The notes under the pieces are model-generated. The model saw only the letters and a list, made by a program, of their open reading frames with translations, was not told the origin of the DNA and made no database searches. From the NCBI GenBank assembly GCA_000442015.1, contig KE561184.1, forward strand, positions 1-64,000: a DNA stretch of 64,000 bases, given 5' to 3'. This document shows, one piece after another, positions 1 to 14,243 of this stretch. Source of the stretch: Rozella allomycis CSF55 (Eukaryota; Rozellomycota). Position numbers and translations under genes: made by a program. Position 1 is the stretch's first letter, and every line of letters begins with the position of its first letter.

Positions 1-363
1 TCGTAGAGTCAACGGATTGGATTTATAGCCTATATATTTTGGATCTTTGTTGTGTTACCCAAACTGAGAGGCAGGTTGGTTCAGAGGTGGTCCTTGGCTT
101 TGTCGTCAAGTTTAATGTAGGCCAAATGGCCGTCCATTTCGATATCCGGAGTAAAGCAGTAATGTAAGAGTGTTGGAGGTGTCTATGGATCTCTTCACAG
201 CAAATGTGCTGTTTAGTGTCACTTACTTGGGTTTGCTTCAGCAGTTTGTTTCCCTTTTAGATCTTTTAATGGCATTTTACATGTGTTTTTAGCACTTTGT
301 GTTTTACATCAAATTTTTTTACATCTTTGAAATTCTAAGTTTTTCTCGTTTTACTGGTCCTGG

Positions 364-2830
364 TCATTTATTTGTTCCGTCGAAGGCCAAAGTTACAAAG
401 TGTGAATTTAAGGTTGAAACAGCTGAATGTTTTTGGTAATAATGTTTTCTTTGTTGCATAACTTGTAGTGCATTCTTGAAATGAAGAAAATAAACGTCTC
501 GAAAAACAACAACACTTGAACAAGAGAGACTCATCAAACGGTATCCTTTTTGATCTGTAGCATAACCAATAAAAATATATTCCTCACATCTTGAAACCAA
601 CTTTTTTCTCGTAGGCTTTTCATTTACAGCAAATGCCAGCTCGCCGAAAATTCGAAGATGTCAGACGCCAGGAGTTTTTCCAGTCCAAAGTTCTAAAGCA
701 GTTTTAGAGTGGTTATGGAAAGATAAAGGAGAGATGTTGTAAATGTAAACTTGATTTGGTACAGCTTCAGACTATAATGTAAAAGGTAATTTACTGTGAT
801 GTAACATAGATTTGTCGCGAATTATTTGGAGAGTATCTCTTACCAGGGTCCCGAAACACAAGTCGTACTAATATTGTGCAAGATTGTCCGTGACAGATCT
901 GACAGAATTAAGAAGAGTTCTATTTAGTCCTTCAGCTATTCCATTTTGTTAAGGTGTATAAGAAGTTGATGTTTGAATTTGAGTTCCATTTTGTAAACAA
1001 AGTTCTTTCATTTGATTAGNTAAGTTCTATTTAGTCCTTCAGCTATTCCATTTTGTAAAGGTGTATAAGAAGTTGATATTTGAATTTGAGTTCCATTTTG
1101 TAAACAAAGTTCAGTCATTTGATAAGATAAAAATTCACAATTTTCAAAATGTGCAAAAGAAATATGACGATTGAAAAGATTGAAAACTCATGTTGAATAT
1201 GGTCGGTATGCATCAAACGCATACGACTATGCTTTAATAAGAACCACTGTTACATATATTGAATAACCCTCAGTAAAGGTAATAAAATATTTGACTCCAT
1301 GATAGGTTAGAGAAGATAAGGCACCGCAAAGATCAATATGAACTTCTCCCCTGGTCTTGATGCGTTAGTTGATACGCCTAGAGGAAACAGAATTCTTGTG
1401 GAGTTTCCATGAATACAAGAATTACAATCAAAGTTCTTCACATCTNGCCTGGTCTTGATGATTTAGTTGATACGCCTAGAGGAAACAGAATTTTTGTGGA
1501 GTTTCCATGAATACAAGAATTACAATCAAAGTTCTTCACAACTNTCTAAAATAATCATCAACAAAGGTAATAAAATATTTAAATCCATGATAGGTTAGAA
1601 ACGATAAGGTACCGCAAAAATCAATGTGAACTCTCTCGCCTGGTCTTGATATGCTTTAGGCCTAGAGGAAACGGATTTCTTGTTGCCTTTCCATGAATAC
1701 AAGAAATACAATTAAAGTTCTTCACATCTTCCGATAATCAACAAGACCAGTTACTAATGATGAACCAACAAGCTTTTGTAAATATTTTGGACATAAATGA
1801 TTAAATCTATGCAGATAAGATAAGCTTATTTGGTTGGTGTGAAGTATAGGCCGAATTTGTCTCACCATGTACAAGGGCAAATCAATTCTATACAATGACT
1901 CACGTGAGCTTCTCCTTGCAACATCAATAAATTCTGAGATGCACTTTAGTCAATAATATTCCGAAATGCACCAACAATCTCATCTATTGCCTTCAATACA
2001 TAACAACGTTTTTCATCTTCCCGCGTCACATAATCTTCCTGCACTAATAATAGACTTTGATACTTANAACGTTTTTCATTTAGGATAGCAATACTTCCCG
2101 CGTCACATAATCTTCCTGTCTTCCTGCACTAATAATAGACTTTGATACTTAAGGACAATAGTGAACATCTTCTATGTTTTAGACAGATTTCAACCTTCCT
2201 ACTGACTTTGTTGATATTGTAGACTGACCATCAGTAGAGATAGTAATGTTCGAAGGCCTAGTGTTAGTAATACATGATAAATTATTTGTCAAATGAATAT
2301 TCGAACCAGAATCAAACAAAAAAAACATGTAAGCTTCAGAAGCGGATTTATTCGAATCATCTTCAGCATCGGCATCGTTGGCTGTGACTTTGCCTTTCTT
2401 TTTATTTGAGCGTTTCAAATTTGGATGACTTTTTAGCGTTAAACAAATTATCACAAGGCGTTTAAAAGCTAACAAGTTCACTAACGGCGCTAATAGTATT
2501 AGCCACAGAAGCAGGTGAAAAAGGTGAAAGGTGACAAAAGAGAATTCCATATATCTGTAGCACTAGAGTTAGAGAATATAAATTAACTTCTTAATGTTTT
2601 ATCCATATTTAACAATAGACATTGAGTAGATAATTTTCAGTTGACAGGAACCTGATCCATTTCATTCCACAATGAAACATTAGCTAGGGGTCATTGAATT
2701 TCAAAGCACCAATCAAAGTAGTGAGTCTGTAAGCGTAGAGTAGTTGCGACTTTGAGTTCATCAGGAGTATAAGATACTTTTTGAACTTGAGTGGGCATAA
2801 GTGCCGATAACGTAAAAAGCAGTAAACGTT
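364..2830 (-). mobile_element. Ty1/copia retroelement fossil, broken
   Basis: Read on the minus strand this stretch keeps recognisable pieces of a copia-type polyprotein. A gag/protease-like part with a D-S-G active-site context lies at about 2179-2550. Integrase pieces, including a TPQQNG-like motif, follow at about 900-1000, and the integrase C-terminal part with an FIGYATDQKGYR-like motif is at 364-600. An LTR-like stretch containing GCCGATAACGT lies near 2810-2870 and has a relative near 6066. The copy is broken many times and has internal duplications at assembly joins, so it is an old, inactive fossil. Confidence 0.7.
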
Positions 2831-2939
2831 AAAGGTAATTTATTGAATTTATGCTGCGTATATATATGAGTAATAAATTAATTAGTAGAGTTCTATTTAA
2901 TTAATGAAAATAATTGGCAATTAATTTAATATTCGTGGC

Positions 2940-3600
2940 AGTCTTTACCAGGCTTCTGGTGACTCTCCCTTCAATTTGCGTTATGGAACCTAGCCCCGTC
3001 GTCCCGTAGATCAAATCTTAATGACCATTTCTGATCACGATGACACTTATCAACGTTGTAAGGACCTCTTAGAGCAACTTAAGGCTTCCCGCCAAAAGGC
3101 GCGTCTTCGCGGTGATGAACACTTACGTAATAGGAAGGAAACAAATGTTAGATGCTTGCAATAATTATTGACCCCATTTGCAACTAGAAGTTTAGTTTAT
3201 TTGAAAGTGCAGGATCCACAAAATTTGAAAGGGCATGGTCGGGACCATTCTTGTTAGGCAAACAAATGCCTCTAGTAACATATCAATTGGTCGCACCTAA
3301 AGTAATGGTCAAGCAAGATCTTGTGTATCGCGATCACTTAAAGCCTTGCCTCAACCTTTTCACCAATAATGAGTAGCTAATGCCTATTAATATACTAAGC
3401 CCTGAACATGTGCTCAAGTTTTGCACTTCACGATAATTAATTTCCTTTCTTGACNAGCAAGATCTTGTGTATCACGATCACTTAAAGCCTTGCCTCAAAC
3501 TTTTCACCGATAATGAGGAACTAATGCCTATTAATATACTAAGCCCTGAACATGTACTCAAGTTTTGCACTTCACGATAATTAATTCCTTTTCTTGACCT
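2940..3600 (+). mobile_element. Ty3/gypsy integrase fossil, broken
   Basis: Plus-strand translation gives short stretches typical of the C-terminal half of a Ty3/gypsy integrase: a SGDSPFNLRYG-like piece near 2950, then a basic stretch, then a VYLKVQ-like piece near 3200 and a KVMVKQDLVYRDHLKPC-like end near 3310. No intact frame remains, and a near-identical copy of the end follows an assembly join. It is a short fossil fragment sandwiched between two copia fragments. Confidence 0.6.
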
Positions 3601-3629
3601 GCCCGTTTGAGGGGACAAGTATGATTAAC

Positions 3630-5265
3630 ATGGATATCAAATGAATTTGAGTTAACATTGTAATTTGATGGTGGTTCTTCATGTATTGAAATAGGTTCAA
3701 TGAGAAATAAACGGTCCCCAATAATTCAAAAGACATTGAATGTAAGCTTGACGAATCTCTTGGGTATCAGGCCGTAAAATATGAACTTTGCAGCATCCAA
3801 GAAAAGCAAACATGGTGAATTCGGGAAGTTAAAATAATCATATGCAGATCGTAATTCCAAATCAAACAACATTGCTTGATACAAAGCGAGGCTTTTCGAA
3901 AATNAACATGTTGAATTCAGGAAGCCAAAATAATCAAATGCAGATCGTTATTCCAAATCAAACAACATTGCTTGATACAAAGCGAGGCTTTTCGAAAATC
4001 AATATATTCTCGAACTTATTCACCTGTTGCACAATACACATCCTTGCGCACTATGCTTTACATTGCCATTTCAAGTGACTATGAAATAGAAAAAATGGAC
4101 GTTGTAACTGCATTCTTGATTTCAGCGCTCAAAAAAGAAGTTTAAATTGGAATTAACAAAAACTAAGGTATGGTTTGAAAATTTATAAAGGTGTTATGGT
4201 TGCCGACAGTCACTCCGGGTATGGTACATAGACTAAATACATTTTTAATCTCTTTTGGTCTCAATTCAGCCAATTTCGGTTCCATGCTTATATAAAGGAC
4301 TAAATGGTTATTTAATTATTTATGTAGATGGCATCATTATCGCTGCTCCACACGATNGAAGGTGTCATGGTTTCCGTCAGTCACTCCGGGTATGGTACAA
4401 AGACTAAATACATTTTTAATATCTTTTGGGCTCAATTCAGCCAATTCCGGTTTCATGCTTATAAAAAAGGACTAAATTGTTATTTAATTATTTATGTAGA
4501 TGGCATCATTATCGCTGCTCCACACGATATTGCAAACCGATTTAATCATCCCCGTTCTACATCACTGATCTAGGTCCTATGCATCATGTTTTTGGATAAA
4601 AAGTAGAAAACACAAGGTTGGACCAAACTATGTATTTATGTCAATAATTTAGATCGACGGACTAATTCGTAAAAGACACAAAAATGGAAAATTCGGTTTT
4701 TTGCACTCCAAATAGCTCGCAATGATAGCAACAAGCACATTGACATTCTATATCATTTTAAAACAGCCATTATGGCTTTACAGAAAACATAATCGCTGCA
4801 AATTTTACTATGCCATTACAGTCCGCAAACTATTAAAATATTTACAAAAACTAAATATAAAATCTCAGACGCACTATGGCGAGACGCAACTTTTATTCGT
4901 CTATAGCTTAAGAATTCTAGAAAGGCCGGTAAATCGCTTTCAGCTTCTTCTGTTAATTAAATGTTGTAAAATAAAATCAATTAAATTAAATTTTTACTTT
5001 ACATTATCTTCGCCTTACACATTGGAACGTCCTCCCATTGTCAAAAGCGAATATCTGTTCCTCCACATTGTCGATNTTATTCTCTATAGCTTAACAATTG
5101 TAGAAAGGCCGGTTAAGCGCTTTCAGCTTCTTCTGTTAATTAAATTTTGTAAAATAAAATCAATTAAATTAAATTTTTACTTTAAATTATCTTCGCCTAC
5201 ACATTCTAACGTCCTCCCATTGTCAAAAGCGAATATCTGTTCCTCCACATTGTCGATTTAGTGTT
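3630..5265 (+). mobile_element. Ty1/copia reverse transcriptase/RNase H fossil, broken
   Basis: Plus-strand pieces match copia reverse transcriptase. The region near 4010-4130 reads like the S-P-V-A-Q-Y-TSLRT...MDVVTAFL segment, and the YVDG (YVDD-like) active-site region is at about 4315-4335 and again at 4490-4510. A KHIDIQYHF-like RNase H end lies near 4735. The same pieces occur twice around single-N joins. The copy is heavily broken and orientation is opposite to the copia fossil at 364-2830. Confidence 0.65.
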
Positions 5266-6640
5266 AATTTTACTGCACAGAATCAAAACCTCTTTTTTTA
5301 ATTCTTTAACCTTTTAGAAGATCCGCTTACCTGTCGCAGTTGGTAGGCTACAGATCACGAAATGTAGTCGCGCTTTTCGCGCTCGATTTGCCCTTACCAA
5401 TCTTTATTCGTAACACAATCCTGTGACTAGATTTGAAGAAACAGAACTTATCTTGTCCTCCAAGTTCCCTTTTATCACCTTCTTCAATATTGCCGCCTTC
5501 AAAACCTTAATTGCCTCTGGAAGCAGACAAGATCAAAATTATCTCCTTTAGTTCGTACGCATGGGAGATGCCTCCATTGGCATCACATTTATAGCGTGTA
5601 AGCGGTTGTACATACCCCTATTACCCGACCGGNCGTTGTGGTCACCTGCGAATACCACTAACAGGTTCCTTGAAACCACCACACGCCCTTAAGATCAAAC
5701 GCATAACCGAAATTTACTACCATATTTGGTGTATATTCTTAACGTCTCGAAAAATTTTTTAATTAGTGTCAATAACAGTATTTCAAAATTTTACATTAAC
5801 ATTAATTACCATTTGCGGTGTACATAATGTTGTTGATTGCCGATGACATAAATCTCACGCACATTGTTATCTGTATACGTCAAATAACTTTAACGTCAAG
5901 TTAGGACACAACAAATAACCACAATTTGCTTGACGTTCAATTTACCTGAATGGATTAAAGTTCAATTAGGCAACAATATCATTTTATCAAATACCGTTTG
6001 TTCTTAGATTATCAACCTTGTGGCCGCCTGTTGGTGCTACTTGATTCTCATGGAGTGACATCTATATCTTTGAGTTGACATTGCCGATAACGTGTTAAGA
6101 TAAAGATATAAAAAGAGCCAAAGAATATACAAGGGTAATTTATTGATACGGCAATTAATACTAGCGTGTCTAAGTTGATAAGCACTTGGATATTTTAGAT
6201 ACTGGAACAATAAATTCAAGTGGTTCATCTCTTTGTGGTTTCAATCTTCAACCTTGCCTCGTTATATCCTATTATCCATTTTTTGATTTTAACTCACTAT
6301 TAAAAGAGATCGGACATTTTCATCAGCAATCATTGAGTTTAGTTAGGTAAAACTTCATTTTAGGTCATTTAAAGTTAATCCACATGGTCATAAAATAGAG
6401 ATCGTTTGCTGCAAATTTCCCCTCGTTCAAATGCGCATGTTTTCCAAAACCGATGCTTATCCTACGCAGTAAGTAATACGGTCTTAGTCTCTAAATTTCA
6501 TCCTCACCGTAAATCCATGGTGTTGACATAATAACAATTAACATGTGACAAATTGTAATATTGGGGAGAATTGTAAATTGTAGTACATTTATTAAAAATC
6601 TGGTACGTTCTAATCTTGAAATTTTTATAATATTACTTTG
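5266..6640. other. Gene-poor AT-rich spacer with LTR-like repeat
   Basis: I see no convincing gene here. A stretch near 6066-6160 (GCCGATAACGTG and then GGTAATTTATTGA) resembles the stretch at about 2808-2855, so both may be LTR remnants. An inverted repeat AACGTCAAG/CTTGACGTT, with about 30 nt between the arms, lies near 5893-5940. The rest is low-complexity AT-rich DNA that separates the retroelement graveyard from the gene-dense part of the window. Confidence 0.4.
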
Positions 6641-6688
6641 TTTATCGAAATTTCAGGAATCATCCTTGCAATATTTTTTTGGCGCGAA

Positions 6689-7361
6689 ATGGGTAACAAA
6701 CGTAAGTCAGTGCAGGTGCAAGAAGAACCTGAAGAATTTGTAGTTGAAAAAATAGTGGGTAAACGCACAGTGAAAGTATCAACCTATTTTTGGGTCTCAA
6801 CTAGGGTGTTACTCAATACCAAGTAAAATGGGATGGTTATCCCGAAGAAGATAATACGTGGGAGGACGAGGCTAATATTTTTGCCAAAAACTTGATACAA
6901 GAGTACGAAAGTGCTCATCCACAAAAGGAAACAAAGCCGATTAAAAAGCCACGCACGTCAACAGCATCCAATGGCAAAAGACGTTCGCAAAGGCACTCTT
7001 CCACTGGATTAGATGATTCAGCTGATACAAATGAGGTGTCTGACGGCAAAGTATCTGAAAATGTTACTTCGGAAAGTAATTCATTGGGTCATTATCCACG
7101 TAGCAAAACCTTGTGACGATGAAAATGATTTTGATGGGAATTGGGAGGACATGGTTGAAAGTATTTTAACACTAGAGCATGACCACTTAAAGAATTTGTA
7201 TGTTATTTTGAAGTGGTATGTCAATTTTATATCTCTTTATTAGGACCGGTCGTGTTAAACCTGCACGCTTCCCCATGGCAGTATGTAAGGAAAAATGCCC
7301 ACAAAAACTTTTGTCTTTTTATGAGAACTTTGTCAAATTCAAGAAACGTGATCAAAAATAA
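6689..7361 (+). CDS. HP1-like chromodomain/chromoshadow protein
   Basis: This is a heterochromatin protein 1 family reader, expected to bind methylated histone H3 in the nucleus. Four exons are joined by introns 6776-6804 (29 nt), 7076-7103 (28 nt) and 7216-7243 (28 nt), giving 195 codons. The N-terminal chromodomain reads EEFVVEKIVGKR...YQVKWDGYPEEDNTWE. A basic, serine-rich hinge (KKPRTSTASNGKRRSQR) follows. The C-terminal chromoshadow domain contains EKCPQKLLSFYENFVKF, close to the animal HP1 form. The start is the first ATG that keeps the chromodomain in frame. The next gene begins only 37 bp after the stop. Domain identity is secure; whether it is the only HP1 in the genome cannot be told here. 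Confidence 0.88.
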
Positions 7362-7398
7362 ATTGCTTACCCTTATTTTGTTTTGCATCTCCGTTGTC

Positions 7399-10300
7399 AT
7401 GAGCCTGTTTCCCGTCTCTTTAAATATTAAACAATATTCCAACTCCTGCAAAGATGGATTGAAGAAATACATTGAAAGAAAAGTGCTTGAGTAAGTATAC
7501 ATCCAAGAAATATTCAGCATTAACCAATTAACGGATACTTATTTTGCTTTGAAGCAGATAAGCAATGATGTCCTTGAAACCAGAATATTGAATATTTTAC
7601 GGGAAGCCCAAGAAAAACTTAAGGAATACGTCCAAGGTAAGTTTCACTTTACTTTGTGAGAGCTTATTTAAGGTGTGTTCACATATTAAACAACGTTCAC
7701 AAATTGAAGGAAGATGACTTACGAAGAGAGTATAATTGTTTTCGAAAAGAAACGGAAACCATTATTTTGTTTAATATACACATTCAGGAGAAATTAGAAT
7801 TTTGCATTAATGAGTACAAGGAAAATATGAAAACTTCTTTTTCAAAGACTATTAACCAACTTAAACAATTTCAATTTTCTAATTTCACGCTTTTAGCTTC
7901 ATTTTTTCTAGTAATCTGCCTCGAATGAAATGGAAAAGGAAGCGCTTAAAAATTTGCAAGATGACAAATATATTTTTCAAATTTACTCAAATTTCAGTGG
8001 CCAATTAGACGATATTATTTGTCAATGTTATGTGGGGTTGAATGAAAGATATGTTGCGGCAGTTAATAAATCCCGATTGGTTTCCCTAAATCATGCCAAA
8101 GGTTAGCTTAAGAATGTCGTAATATAGATGTTTATTATCAGTATATTTTGAATAAAGATCAGCGGCTGTACTTAAAGGAAAGGCAATTACTTGTAGACGA
8201 ATGTGATGCTGAAATGTTCGACCTTGTCGAAAACGTAGAGTATATTTTGCACTCTACAATGACCATGCCTATTGAAAATTGGGATGTGAACACAATAAAC
8301 AGCTTGGAAAATCAAGGTGCCCGCTTGCTACAGAAAAAACAAAGTTACTTGAAAAAAATACAATTGAAGTACATGGAAATAAACGAAAAGATTGCCGATG
8401 AAGATAAGAAACAGTTTGAGAACTTGGTAAACGCCTGCAATTCATTGAATTCCGAATTGGACAAAAGGGAATATTTAGAAGATGCTTTGAATTTATATAA
8501 TGCTTGCTGCAAAGATGAAAAACTTGGAGATGAAATGAACGGGACTCTTAGTCTTTTACGATCAAAAATATCAGCGACCAAAAAGTTGTACAATAGTTTT
8601 CTAGCTATATTTGAAGCCATTCATCATTTTTTTAGTGGATTTGAAGTAATATTGGGTTGGATTTAAGACAAGGGCGACCAAGATCGGTTTGCGTCTGATT
8701 ATATTTTAGCATTACAATTATTAGAGAAGAATCAACAAACATTTATACTAGATTTAAGAAATATTCTTTTCAATCTTTTGTGTAGAATGGATGTTGAAGT
8801 AGAATACAGCCAATTGGAGAGTGGATTGGATGAGGGTGAAAAATTGTTGAATGAATATAGCGTCTGTAATATCTTTTTAATTTTAAGGATAGCAATAAAG
8901 AACCTGGAATCATCTGTTAGATCCTTTTTTGAAATGATCCCACATCAAGAAAAAGTACTACACGCTACTTTGAAAGAAAAGGTTACAATGTATAATTTAT
9001 TCAATCAAGATATTCATATATTTTGGTTATACCAAATTGGAGCCTAATTTGAGTAGGCCAATATCGGCAACTAGACCAAAGCCCATATTGGCGAATGACA
9101 CTAGAAGACAAAGCTTGGCGGATAAGCGGCACGTTTCCATAGCTGAAGAATCTAGCCTTCAAGACACTGAAGAAAAATTCGCAGATGAGTTCATCGAGGA
9201 AGATGACTATGTCTCGTGGGTTTTACAAAGATGCAATGAGTGGTACAAGTTTAAAACGCATGTTGAGTATACACATAAAACCAAAAGGCATAATGCATTT
9301 TGGTATAATACTAAACACGCTAAAGAACGTCGGAAGAGTGGGGCATATAATATTGTCTGGCTACAACCCATTAACAGGAAAAGGAAAGGTATAAGATTTT
9401 ACTTAAATTAAAAGATGATTTAAATGTGGAAATTGTAATTCCCTCTTTGACAACTCAGACGATTGATCTATTTATGGATACTAACTTGAACGGGTTTGTT
9501 GAAAACACAGTGAGGATTTTAAGATCTTCTGTTCTTAAATATTATGATGATTTCATCAAAAAATACACGACGCAAAATGCATCTAAGCTAAACTTACTGC
9601 GTTCCCGTTTAAATACCATAATTAACACAGAAACAAAAGCATTGGAGGAGCAACGCCATTTAATTGAGAAAAAAGTTTATGAAAGGCGGTCCAATGAATT
9701 GATGGCATACCGCAGGTATTTTGAAGCCTTTGACTACAACATTAAAAAAACGCTGAAAGAAATATACGAAGAAAAGGAGTCAATTGCAGATAAATTACAA
9801 GCACTGACACATTCATTTTTTGAAGAAACTAAAAAAATACAATTTGAAATTGTGAATGCTTTGGAAACAAGTCAAGTTGAGGAATGCTTAAACAGAGTCC
9901 AGGGTGCAAAGTTGGATATTATAGACAAATCCCGGCGTTTCATTGAGCAAGAAAAAGCTACAGTGCAAAACAAAATATCTTATTTGGACGAGAGCTTTAA
10001 TTCTTCTGAACTTAAGATTAGGCAAACTTGCTTGATTGCTGTGGACTTTGTGAATTCACGCCAGCCGGTGTATGAAGCATCAATAAATTCACTACATTTA
10101 CTTGTGAAAGAATGCTCCAGAACATTTAATGAAGATTGCAGAAAGTGGATTGAAGCTATAGAAATAGAAATCGCTCAATATGTCACTCAGGTAGAAAAGG
10201 AAGCAGAAAAGCGTAAACACTTTACAAAACTTGATGATTTTGTAAAAGCGGAGATAAAGAAAATAAATATAATTACAATGGGAAAGGTACTTTCGTTTTT

Positions 10301-11756
10301 CGAAATAGAATAGATAATAAAATATGAAACAGAAATTAGTGACTTGCAACGACAAGTAGAAAAATACTCCCAACACATAAAATTATTTGACGGAAATTAT
10401 GAATTTGTAAAATATTTTTGCTGCCTTTTAATGCGCAGGATAAATTTTTAACTATTTTAAGGGACTTTCAAAATTTTCTTGAAAAGTCGGTAAAACTGGC
10501 AAACATTATCGGATTTGATTATTTGAATAATAATGGAGAGTGTAATATTTGCTTAGATTATATTTCTTGGATATCTCATCTACAAAACTCGTATGTGTAT
10601 TTTTCACAAATTAAAGGCAATATGTACCTTCAGAGGTTAATCTTAGTAGTAGTACAACAATTAGTTCTACCGAAAGTCATCAAAAAAATGATAGTGAAAC
10701 ATTAAAAAGAAATTTAGGAAGCTTGTTTGAAGACATTGAAAGAGATGTCGCAAACAGCAAAAATAAATTGAATGAAACTATAAAAGTGTACATTGAAGAA
10801 AGAAAACAAATTGATTTGATTCATTATCCACGTCATAGACACCATCTCCTTGAGGAACAAATAAGATTGTCTACAAAAACTATCCTTGAAAAAGCCGAAG
10901 AAAGTTTGATTAAGACGCAAGCATATGTTTTGAAGTCCAAAAAAGTTTTATGCGATAGTAATTCGACAATTAATTAGTGTCTCAATAGGCTTTAAAACGT
11001 TTTCGGAAAGTTACTTGCAGCTATTGACTATTGATTATTCTGCACTTATCATGTCGTTTACAAAGTTTTACTCGGTATCTGCCAATAAACAAATGATTGA
11101 ATTGAACGTGAAATTTAAAGGGATTGTTTTTCAATTAGAGAATCAAAAGGTAAGCTACCCAATTTCATCCTTTTTAGAAAATTAACAAAGATAGTTTGAA
11201 CTGTGGTCTCGCTCATCCAAGCAATTCAAAAATTCTTTCTGACCTTCACAAAAAAGAAGTTGAGAGAATAGAAAAATGTTTCCAAATAATCGAGTCCACC
11301 AAGGCCGAATTTAGCGTAACTATTAACAGTTAGAAAGTTTAGACCTTTTTTGAGGCTTGCTCTAAAGATTTTCTTTACAAAATTTGTTTCCTTGTGTATA
11401 ACGGATGTCAGATTTTGAGATCGTTCCCATTCTCCTCAAGTATATACATGCCTTAAGGTCAATTAGCTAACATAAAGACTTTAAATGTACTTATTGAGCT
11501 CCCTACAAAGAGTACAATAACAGATCAAGACTTTGGAAAATGCAAAAAGTTACTCGAGAACTTTGAGTTCAAGTTTACTGGTTATAATACAATGCTTAAA
11601 ACTTTTAACTTGTCCTTGAATGTTTTTAATGAAGACACCTCGGATGAAATTACCTTACTGAATCATTCTATCCAGAGCGTCTACAACAAGGAAAAATCTT
11701 GGAAAAATTACTGGAAAGATAGCGTATATCAAGTTAAATTGTTGTATTCAAAGTGA
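7399..11756 (+). CDS. Large coiled-coil protein, possibly CCDC180-like
   Basis: A long multi-exon gene on the plus strand encodes a protein of well over 1,000 residues that is almost entirely charged alpha-helix. The exons alternate with roughly 26-28-nt GT-AG introns, such as 7493-7519. The ATG at 7399 opens in frame with the first helical exon. The longest uninterrupted exon runs from about 9390 to 10310 and has dense heptad-like E/K/L runs (EEKESIADKLQAL). The last exon ends WKDSVYQVKLLYSK. Size, helicity and the W..SV..VK.LY ending recall the ciliary CCDC180 family (DUF4455/DUF4456), which would fit a flagellated zoospore, but I cannot confirm this by eye. Not all internal splice sites were resolved. 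Confidence 0.6.
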
Positions 11757-11874
11757 TGATCAAATAAACCAACATTTACAAATGCAGTTAATCTGCTTTC
11801 TGTTTATTTTTTGTACAATCCTTTTGGTTATAACACGTCAATATGAAAGCATTCCACATTCACAACAGCGGAAA

Positions 11875-13248
11875 ATGATAAATGGTGTTTTGTAAATTTC
11901 GTGATGGCAAGTGCTCAAGGAGGAAATCGTAGACTTTCTGGTAGAACAAACTAGTCAGTATAACTTAGGATATGATTTTTTATTGGAAGCTATAGAAATG
12001 AGGAAAGATTATAGACTGTTGTTCAAACGATACATTGATGAAAAAGAGAGACTAGACTTGGTAAACGGTGACAGACAGAAAAAATTCCATTTGCTTAATA
12101 GTCTGATTTTAGAGAAAAATATCAAGCACTCTGATTTGCAACAGAGCCGTGGCGCAAAGTATATGAAACATTTTATGATAACTAAAGCTGCCTAATGAAC
12201 GAGATGGAACTGATAAGCGAAAAAGAGTTTGCTAGAATTTCCCAGGTAGAACTACCAATTTTAGATCCTGCCAAATATCACAATTTTACACTGAAAAGGC
12301 TCGAGCATGAATTTGAGTGTCGTCTAAAAGGCCAAGTAGAACTGGATCAATTGGAAGTTAATAAACTGGCATTGATTGAAAAAAAGAACGAGCTGGAAGC
12401 TAAATTAGAATATTATAATGAACAAATGTGCACATTGTTCAAAGTAATAGTTATTGAGAAAAGAAATAGGCATCAATTCCTCTTCAAAAGACATTGAAAA
12501 CAGAGCCTCTGCCAAAAAATTTCGAAAAACTTAGCGCTAATCTTCGAAAATTATACAAATCCGCCTCGACTTCTTTCAAGGGTATTAGTCGATTCGTTTC
12601 GGTAGTTGCCAGTGAAAATGACCTGGCGTGCCCCATCGACGACGCCGAACCTTTTAGTGTGGAAGTAACTTTTAATCACTCAAATATGGCGCAACCAGAT
12701 ATTTCAGGTCATTTAAGTTTTAGAATATTCGAGAGTTCCAGCCAGGGCCTGATACTAATCATAACCGGCCAAAGGAGTGTATTTTATAAAAATTGTTTTC
12801 ATAGCGTTACTGATAATCTTACTCCGTTAGATATCCCTGATTGGTATTGGCATTATTTTATTGTTGTAGGTACCAAATAGACGACTCATTGGACAAGCAT
12901 TGGTTACATATGTATAATAGATGGAAAGAAAGAATGCATTTACAGCGCCACATAAATGATTTTACAAATGGAAAGTATCAAAAATTAAATGAGAAAACGA
13001 CTCTCTCCACTTCTATCCAATCTTTCTTTCCTTGCAGTGATGATAAAGAGTGGCTTTACATTGCCAGTGTAGAACTGAAGAGAAAAGGAGAATTATATAC
13101 TGGAAAAGTTTATATTCCGTACGAGTATCCGTCTAAACCGCCAATAATGGACTTTCCCAAACTAGATGTGAAAATGCTTCACAAGACTTCCAATCCATCG
13201 AATCTTTTGGTAGCAAATATGCAATCTCTATTACTTTTCCTTGAATAA
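11875..13248 (+). CDS. THOC5: THO complex subunit 5
   Basis: THOC5 is a subunit of the nuclear THO/TREX complex, which couples transcription to mRNA export. Five exons joined by 26-29-nt introns (11885-11911, 12159-12187, 12444-12469, 12844-12869) give 421 codons in one frame. Family signatures are the NCLMNEM segment, the coiled coil around LKRLEHEFECRL, the ASIPLQ motif created exactly at a splice junction, and the C-terminal VELKRKGELYTGKVYIPYEYP stretch. The first exon carries only MIN plus one base before the first intron, so the start is inferred. The 14-3-3 gene starts 65 bp downstream. Confidence 0.85.
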
Positions 13249-13312
13249 AAGAGGACATTTTTATCAAATAATTGCAGTTATTTTACCCTTGTCTTAACCC
13301 CTGCAATTTGAA

Positions 13313-14227
<915 letters not shown>

Positions 14228-14243
14228 AATAAAAGACTTAATT

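Noticed and set aside
4722-5261. 179-codon plus-strand frame
   Set aside because: Lies in the copia fossil and is built from a duplicated assembly overlap.
5893-5940. AACGTCAAG/CTTGACGTT inverted repeat
   Set aside because: Could be an operator or element end, but nothing around it supports a function.
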